Shown here: piece after piece, positions 1 through 5,007 of the stretch
How positions within the stretch are numbered: position 1 is the stretch's first letter
How the letters are laid out: each line of letters starts with the position of its first letter
Origin: Acidobacteriota bacterium
Lineage (GTDB): Bacteria > Acidobacteriota > Aminicenantia > Aminicenantales > Saccharicenantaceae
Direction of reading: 5' to 3'
Assembly: GCA_003476685.1 (NCBI GenBank)
Contig: DMVN01000170.1
Coordinates: 1-5,007, forward strand
Length of the DNA: 5,007 bases
Notes under the pieces: generated by a model
Seen by the model: the letters and a program-made list of their open reading frames with translations, nothing else
The model's database searches: none
Told to the model about the DNA's origin: nothing
Program-made: the position numbers and the translations under genes

Positions 1-1014
1 CAGCAAAACATACCCCGTCCCCTGCAGGACAGGATGGAAATAATCCATTTGTCTGGTTATACGGAAGAGGAAAAATTACAGATAGCCATCCGTCATTTAA
101 TGCCCAAGCAAATAAAAGAACACGGCCTCAGCAAAGAGATGCTGCAGATCTCTGAAAATACCATCCGGAAAATAATCCGGGAATATACCCGTGAGTCAGG
201 CGTACGTAACCTGGAAAGGCAAATTGCGGCAATCTGCCGTAAGACAGCCAGGCAGGTCGTCACTGACAAGATAAAAAGCATTCACGTAACCATTCTTAAC
301 CTGAAACAATTTCTGGGCACGCCTCGTTTTCGCTATGGCGTGGCTGAGCTTGATGATCAGGTTGGAGTAGCGACTGGCTTGGCCTGGACAGAGGTCGGCG
401 GCGATACCCTGGCCATCGAAGTCACTGTTTACAAAGGGACTGGCAAGCTGACTTTAACCGGCAAGCTGGGCGATGTGATGAAGGAATCGGCCCAGGCGGG
501 CTACAGCTACATCCGCAGCCGTGCCGGCGAGTTAAATATTGACGAAGATTCCTACGATAAACAGGACATTCACGTTCATATCCCGGAAGGGGCGATTCCC
601 AAAGACGGCCCTTCCGCCGGCATCACCATGGCCACCTCCATGGTTTCCGCCCTCCTGAAGATCCCGGTGCGTCGCGACATCGCCATGACCGGCGAGATTA
701 CCCTGCGCGGCAATGTCCTGCCGGTGGGCGGCATCAAAGAAAAAGTGCTGGCCGCCCAGCGGGCCGGCATCAAGAAGATGATCTTGCCTCTGCCCAACAA
801 GAAAGACCTGGTTGACATCCCGGCCAAAATCCGCCAGGAGATGCAGTTCATTTTTGTCGAGGACATAAAGCAGGTTTTCAGGGAAGCCCTGGCCGGGCCT
901 TTTTCCCGGGTGGTTACAGTAGTGGCAGCCAATCCGAAGCGACGGAAAAATACCGTTAGTAAAACCAGGGAGAGTGCCAGAGTCGGTTCGGCACGGGCCA
1001 GAAAACCCCGTTAA
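1..1014 (+). CDS. lon: Lon ATP-dependent protease, C-terminal part (5' end outside window)
   Basis: This is the C-terminal 337 residues of Lon, the cytoplasmic ATP-dependent serine protease that degrades misfolded and regulatory proteins. The frame is open from base 1, and its first residues ([10 protein letters not shown]) are AAA+ module sequence, so the Met at 34 is internal. Numbering from base 1, the visible parts are the conserved DRME arginine (residue 11), the alpha-helical AAA+ subdomain with the sensor-2 motif GVRNLERQ (Arg69), and the complete protease domain. The protease domain carries the [10 protein letters not shown] segment, the catalytic Ser205 in PKDGPSAG (bases 613-615) and the catalytic Lys248 in GGIKEK (bases 742-744). 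The Ser-Lys distance of 43 residues equals that of E. coli Lon (S679/K722). The domain ends near residue 305. A basic tail of about 27 residues follows (bases 931-1011, 11 Lys/Arg, one acidic residue) and is longer than in E. coli Lon. GC content rises from about 46% in bases 1-300 to about 60% in bases 601-900. The gene converges on dapF. Confidence 0.97.
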   Translation, partial: QQNIPRPLQDRMEIIHLSGYTEEEKLQIAIRHLMPKQIKEHGLSKEMLQISENTIRKIIREYTRESGVRNLERQIAAICRKTARQVVTDKIKSIHVTILNLKQFLGTPRFRYGVAELDDQVGVATGLAWTEVGGDTLAIEVTVYKGTGKLTLTGKLGDVMKESAQAGYSYIRSRAGELNIDEDSYDKQDIHVHIPEGAIPKDGPSAGITMATSMVSALLKIPVRRDIAMTGEITLRGNVLPVGGIKEKVLAAQRAGIKKMILPLPNKKDLVDIPAKIRQEMQFIFVEDIKQVFREALAGPFSRVVTVVAANPKRRKNTVSKTRESARVGSARARKPR

Positions 1015-1308
1015 TATTGATTTTATCTGGCGTCGTTACAACCCTCTTATCCAGGTTGGCGGTTCTGAGCTTGCTGGATAGCTGTTCTGGATCTTGATGA
1101 TTCGGCGATGGTTCGGGACTCATGCCGTCAGGTTAGCCGACTGCATACAGATATGCTAATAAGACGGATATCAAGTCTTAGGTCCTTGATCTCCTTAAAA
1201 AAGGGATGGGAGGAACTGGCCCCCAATTTTTCCTCTGGCCGGGAGTCAGAAGATATTCTGCCGGATTTAAGTTTCGGGGTGGCTTCTTATCCGCTCAGGC
1301 GGCCCTAC
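1015..1308. other. Intergenic region between convergent lon and dapF, no recognisable gene
   Basis: About 294 bp lie between the lon stop and the dapF stop. A 76-codon plus-strand frame from ATG 1108 runs into the dapF 3' end, but it has no recognisable motif and no clear Shine-Dalgarno sequence. I also see about 50 unbroken codons on the minus strand here, with no recognisable family. Small structures are present: an inverted repeat TAAGAC/GTCTTA with a 9-nt loop at 1160-1180, and a run of six A at 1197-1202, which is a T-run on the minus strand. A weak, G-rich stem precedes that T-run in the dapF direction, so it might be a poor terminator for dapF. I see no convincing intrinsic terminator on either strand, no tRNA cloverleaf and no mobile-element ends. 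It may be decayed sequence or untranslated 3' ends. Confidence 0.5.
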
Positions 1309-2156
1309 TCAGGCCAGGAAATTACCCTCAAAGACTAACTGGGCCGGCCCGGTCTGGTAAATCTTGTCTTTTTCCCATTCCACCACCAGCGGGCCCATGC
1401 TGGTCCAGACCTTGACCTTCCGCTCGGTCAGGCCCTTCAGGATGGAAGCTACAGCCGCAGCGCAGGAGCCGCTGCCCGAGCTCAGGGTTTCGCCCACGCC
1501 CCGTTCCCAGAACAAGACCTCTATTTCCTGGCGGTTGAGAACCCGGATGAATTCCACGTTGGTCCGGCGGGGGAAGAAGGGATGGTTTTCCAGCTCCTGT
1601 CCCACCTGGTGCCACTCAATCCTGGCCGGGAAGAACCTTTCGACGAAGATATCGCAGTGGGGGTTGCCGACCGAAACGCAGGTGATGTGATAGACCTTGC
1701 GGTTTATAGACAGGGGATAATCAACGATGACTTCGTGTTCCTGCCCGTCATCAAAGGGAATATCGCGGGAAGAAAAACGAGGCTCTCCCAGCTCGATTCT
1801 GATTTCAAGATGGGTCCCGTCCTGTTTTTCCAGTTCGCAGCTGCGTTCCCCGGCCACGGTCTCGAAGTCTATTTTCGAGCCCGTTACCCGTTTCTGGTAG
1901 AAAAGGTAAGCCGCGGCGCAGCGCAGCCCGTTGCCCGAAATCTCAGCTTCCGAACCGTCGGCGTTAAAGATGCGAAAGCCGAACCGCCCCTCCCGGCCCT
2001 CTACCGGCCAGTAGAGGATGAGGCCGTCAGCCCCCACGCCGGTGTGGCGGTCGCACAGCCGGCGGGACATCTCGGCCAGTCCGGCTTCATCCAGCTTCTG
2101 GCGGTCTTCCACCACCAGGAAATCGTTGCCCAGGGCATGAAGCTTGGCGAAACGCA

Positions 2157-2157
<1 letters not shown>
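1309..2157 (-). CDS. dapF: Diaminopimelate epimerase family protein with Ser/Ser in place of both catalytic Cys
   Basis: This 282-residue protein is full length for DapF, the cytoplasmic cofactor-independent epimerase that converts LL-DAP to meso-DAP for lysine and peptidoglycan synthesis. Hallmarks are the N-terminal LHALGNDF (Asn11), DRHTGVGADG (37-46), FNADGSEAE (Asn65), VGNPHCD (His167), TNVEF (Asn200), WERGVGET (Glu218, Arg219) and two repeated alpha/beta halves. The two catalytic cysteines of the family (Cys73 and Cys217 in Haemophilus influenzae) are missing. The first motif reads EISGNGLRC with Ser74 (bases 1936-1938), and the second reads TLSSGSGSC with Ser227 (bases 1477-1479). The neighbouring cysteines of both motifs, Cys80 and Cys232, remain. 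The ATG overlaps the htrA stop by one base as TGATG, and a weak GAGAG lies about 7 nt upstream, so expression is probably coupled to htrA. The family assignment is secure. DAP epimerase activity is not, given the substitutions; an alternative substrate or a lyase-like reaction is possible. Confidence 0.93.
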
Positions 2158-3671
<1,514 letters not shown>

Positions 3672-3677
3672 GGTGAG

Positions 3678-3683
3678 CCTCCC
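3678..3683 (-). promoter_or_regulatory. Ribosome binding site of htrA
   Basis: The minus strand reads GGGAGG, then CTCACC, then ATG, giving a six-base spacer to the start at 3671. This is the strongest Shine-Dalgarno sequence in the window. It decides the start against the upstream in-frame ATG at 3725, which has no comparable site. Confidence 0.85.
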
Positions 3684-3696
3684 TCGAAGATAATTA

Positions 3697-3725
3697 AAAT
3701 TAACACAATCAGCCATAAAATTCAA
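3697..3725 (-). promoter_or_regulatory. Candidate sigma70-type promoter for htrA-dapF (weak)
   Basis: Reading the minus strand, TTGAAT (3725-3720, 4 of 6 to the -35 consensus) is separated by 17 bases from TAATTT (3702-3697, 3 of 6 to the -10). The spacing is right and the region is AT-rich, but the -10 match is poor. I do not see a sigma-E-like GGAACTT...TCTGA pair, which one might expect upstream of an envelope-stress protease. Confidence 0.25.
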
Positions 3726-3757
3726 TGGACACCGGGCTTACCTGGCCCGATTTTATG
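3714..3757. repeat. Nested inverted repeat in the htrA-tmk divergent intergenic region
   Basis: Perfect 8-bp outer arms, CATAAAAT (3714-3721) and ATTTTATG (3750-3757), enclose perfect 5-bp inner arms, CGGGC (3733-3737) and GCCCG (3745-3749), with a 7-nt loop. The right arms are adjacent, while the left arms are separated by 11 bases, so any hairpin would carry a one-sided bulge. The left outer arm overlaps the candidate htrA promoter spacer. It could be an operator for a dimeric regulator, or a structure in the leader of a transcript starting further upstream. On the plus strand the inner stem is followed by ATTTT, which is too short a T-tract for a good terminator. Confidence 0.55.
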
Positions 3758-3780
3758 ATTAACCAGCTTCTGCTCGGAAT

Positions 3781-3794
3781 GGTTGCAGGTTGCA
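3781..3794 (+). repeat. Tandem heptamer GGTTGCA x2
   Basis: Two perfect head-to-tail copies of GGTTGCA occupy 3781-3787 and 3788-3794 and overlap the candidate -35 element of the tmk promoter. A 7-bp step is not one helical turn, so this is not a typical paired-operator spacing. It may be chance or a small duplication. Confidence 0.6.
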
Positions 3795-3818
3795 ATACAA
3801 ATAATTCATCGGTAAGAT
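3790..3818 (+). promoter_or_regulatory. Candidate sigma70-type promoter for tmk
   Basis: TTGCAA (3790-3795, 4 of 6 to the -35) is followed after 17 bases by TAAGAT (3813-3818, 4 of 6 to the -10). Transcription would begin near 3825, only about two bases before the ATG at 3827. That would give a nearly leaderless message or, alternatively, a leader of about 17 nt for the in-frame ATG at 3842. Confidence 0.4.
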
Positions 3819-3826
3819 AAGACAGA

Positions 3827-4474
3827 ATGAAGAAAGAAGTGATGACCGAGGCTGCCCGTCGCCGCCCGACCAGAAAAGCTCTGTTTCTGGTCATAGAAGG
3901 CATAGACGGTTCGGGCAAATCCACCCAGGTGGAACTGCTGGCCCGTCGCCTGCGCCGCCGGGGGCTTCAGGTGGTCACTTTAAGGGAGCCCACCCAGGGG
4001 AAGTGGGGCCGCAAGATAAGGGAGCTTTCTAAAACCAGCGGTTCAGTGAGGCCGGAAGAAGAACTGGAGCTTTTTATCCGGGACCGCCAGGAAAATGTGG
4101 CCAGGAACATCAAACCGGCCCTGAAATCCGGCCGGACGGTGATTCTTGACCGCTATTATTACTCTACTCTGGCTTACCAGGGGGCCCGGGGACTGCCGCT
4201 GGAGGAAATCAGGCGCCGCCACCAGAAATTCGCCGTCGTCCCGGACCTGGTGTTTATCCTGGATGTCCCGGTCAGCACCGGGCTGCGCCGGATTAAGGAC
4301 CGTCCGGTCATCTACAGCCTTTTTGAAGAAAAAGAATACCTGAAAAAGGTTCGGAAAATCTTCCTTTCCTTCCGCGACCCGGAAGTAGTAGTGGTTGACG
4401 GGCGCCCGCCGGCAGCCGTCATCCACCGGAAAATCTGGTCGTTGCTGCTGAAGAAATTTCCGCAGCTGAAATAG
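3827..4474 (+). CDS. tmk: Thymidylate kinase (dTMP kinase)
   Basis: This 215-residue protein phosphorylates dTMP to dTDP with ATP, an essential cytoplasmic step in dTTP synthesis. Motifs are the P-loop EGIDGSGKST (24-33), the LREPT segment (52-56) that contacts the nucleotide, LFIRDRQENV (82-91), the DRYYYSTLAYQG motif (108-119) and FILDVP (143-148), followed by a compact LID region ending in FEEKEYLKKV (166-175). The P-loop has no arginine, as in the E. coli type, where the basic residues come from the LID. The LID lacks a clean RGxxD pattern, and the REPT...WGRKIREL variant replaces the commoner REPGGT form. Length is normal for the family. The start is uncertain: ATG 3827 has a poor Shine-Dalgarno sequence, and ATG 3842 (residue 6), preceded by GAAGAAAG, is equally plausible. 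Either start leaves a basic N-terminal stretch (RRRPTRK) ahead of the first strand. It is divergent from htrA and 82 bp upstream of the class A PBP gene. Confidence 0.94.
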   Translation: MKKEVMTEAARRRPTRKALFLVIEGIDGSGKSTQVELLARRLRRRGLQVVTLREPTQGKWGRKIRELSKTSGSVRPEEELELFIRDRQENVARNIKPALKSGRTVILDRYYYSTLAYQGARGLPLEEIRRRHQKFAVVPDLVFILDVPVSTGLRRIKDRPVIYSLFEEKEYLKKVRKIFLSFRDPEVVVVDGRPPAAVIHRKIWSLLLKKFPQLK

Positions 4475-4485
4475 CCCCGCCGGCA

Positions 4486-4515
4486 TTGTTTTTTCTACCT
4501 GTAATCTGATATATT
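4486..4515 (+). promoter_or_regulatory. Candidate promoter for the class A PBP gene
   Basis: TTGTTT (4486-4491, 3 of 6) and TATATT (4510-4515, 5 of 6) are separated by 18 bases in the 82-bp gap after tmk. The good -10 and the AT-rich setting favour a separate start for the downstream gene, although readthrough from tmk is also likely, since no strong terminator is visible between them. The T-run at 4489-4494 follows only a 3-bp GCC/GGC stem. Confidence 0.3.
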
Positions 4516-4556
4516 GTTTTACTTACCGCTGTTATTCGGCCCGTAGCTGGAAAAAG

Positions 4557-5007
4557 ATGCCTGACAGAAAAAAGGTCGTTTTCAAAATTAAAATTCCCAG
4601 ATTAAACCGGAAAAAAGTCCTGAAAGGACTGCTTCTTTCCCTGGTGCTGCTGGTGGCCCTGGCCCTGGGCGGTTTTTTCGGCGCCTACCTGGCCATCAGG
4701 GAAAACCTGCCGGATGTGGGAGAGCTGGAGCAGATTAAACCCAAGATAATCTCGGCCGTCTATGCTGACAACGGCCAGTTGGCCCGGGAATTTGCGGCCG
4801 AGAGAAGAATCCAGGTGCCATACGAGAAAATCCCCGAAGTCCTCAAGCAAGCCATCATTGCCACCGAGGACCCCAGGTTTTTTGCCCATAAAGGCATTGA
4901 TTACCGCGGTATCCTGAGAGCCTTAAAGGAAGATTTTTTCCGGATAGTCCTGGGCAAGAGCCGGCTGCACGGTGGCAGCACCATCACCCAGCAGCTGGCC
5001 CGCAGCC
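4557..5007 (+). CDS. Class A penicillin-binding protein (PBP1A-type), N-terminal part, cut by window end
   Basis: The frame is open from ATG 4557 to the last base (150 complete codons). The product would be a bifunctional peptidoglycan synthase that polymerises lipid II into glycan strands through its GT51 domain and, outside this window, cross-links peptides through a transpeptidase domain. Visible are a basic cytoplasmic start (residues 1-23, many Lys/Arg), one membrane segment (about 24-47) and the beginning of the GT51 domain. GT51 motif 1 is ATEDPRFFAHKGID, with Glu104 as the predicted catalytic base, and motif 2 is HGGSTITQQLAR (138-149). A VYADNGQLAREF segment (68-79) precedes the catalytic motifs, as is usual in PBP1A. 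The Shine-Dalgarno is modest (GGAAAAAG directly before the ATG), and no in-frame ATG lies closer upstream. Because the transpeptidase part is not visible, a monofunctional glycosyltransferase cannot be fully excluded, but the N-terminal layout favours class A PBP. Confidence 0.92.
   Translation, partial: MPDRKKVVFKIKIPRLNRKKVLKGLLLSLVLLVALALGGFFGAYLAIRENLPDVGELEQIKPKIISAVYADNGQLAREFAAERRIQVPYEKIPEVLKQAIIATEDPRFFAHKGIDYRGILRALKEDFFRIVLGKSRLHGGSTITQQLARS

Noticed and set aside
998..1030. Inverted repeat CCAGA...TCTGG around the lon stop as a terminator
   Set aside because: The stem is short with a bulge and a loop of about 16 nt, and no T-run follows it on the plus strand.
1100..1125. A tRNA T-arm-like GGTTCGGGAC sequence
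   Set aside because: The flanking bases do not form a 5-bp stem, and no acceptor, D-arm or anticodon arm can be found around it.
1196..1223. Minus-strand T-run after a G-rich stretch as a dapF terminator
   Set aside because: The only possible stem is about five pairs including a G-T wobble and is separated from the T-run, too weak to annotate.
1108..1338. A 76-codon plus-strand frame between lon and dapF
   Set aside because: There is no convincing ribosome binding site and no recognisable motif, the composition is unlike a typical protein, and it overlaps the dapF 3' end.
3672..3725. An 18-residue N-terminal extension of HtrA from ATG 3725
   Set aside because: It would place extra residues before an ordinary signal/anchor segment and would ignore the strong GGGAGG site that serves ATG 3671.
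4472..4494. Intrinsic terminator after tmk (GCC/GGC followed by six T)
   Set aside because: The stem is only three base pairs.

Overview
The window looks like an ordinary chromosomal housekeeping segment from a bacterium with an envelope protease, a DAP/lysine pathway gene and a class A peptidoglycan synthase. Most genes are GC-rich with compact spacing, and there are no introns, phage genes, insertion sequences or CRISPR arrays. A two-PDZ HtrA and a PBP1A-type enzyme fit a diderm (Gram-negative type) bacterium. The thymidylate kinase has a REPT...WG loop, a variant I associate with deltaproteobacterial, Acidobacteriota or Aminicenantes-like lineages. That placement is recollection and inference, not a search result.

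Layout from left to right: (1) the 3' third of lon on the plus strand, cut by the left edge, ending in an unusually basic tail; (2) about 290 bp between convergent genes, in which I recognise no gene; (3) a minus-strand pair in which htrA/degP is transcribed first and dapF second, with the htrA stop and dapF start sharing one base (TGATG), so translation is probably coupled; (4) a divergent intergenic region of about 155 bp with a nested inverted repeat, a tandem heptamer and candidate promoters on both strands; (5) tmk on the plus strand; (6) a gap of about 80 bp with a candidate promoter; (7) the 5' part of a class A penicillin-binding protein gene, cut by the right edge.

The gene products link proteostasis (Lon in the cytoplasm, HtrA in the envelope), cell-wall supply (DapF would give meso-DAP, PBP1A polymerises the glycan) and DNA precursor supply (Tmk). 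The window does not show whether they are regulated together.

The most striking observation is in DapF. The fold, the substrate-binding residues and the flanking motifs are conserved, but both catalytic cysteines of the family are serine here (Ser74 and Ser227), each encoded by TCG. This is either a two-serine variant of the two-base epimerase mechanism or an enzyme that has changed its reaction. No other exotic system is evident.
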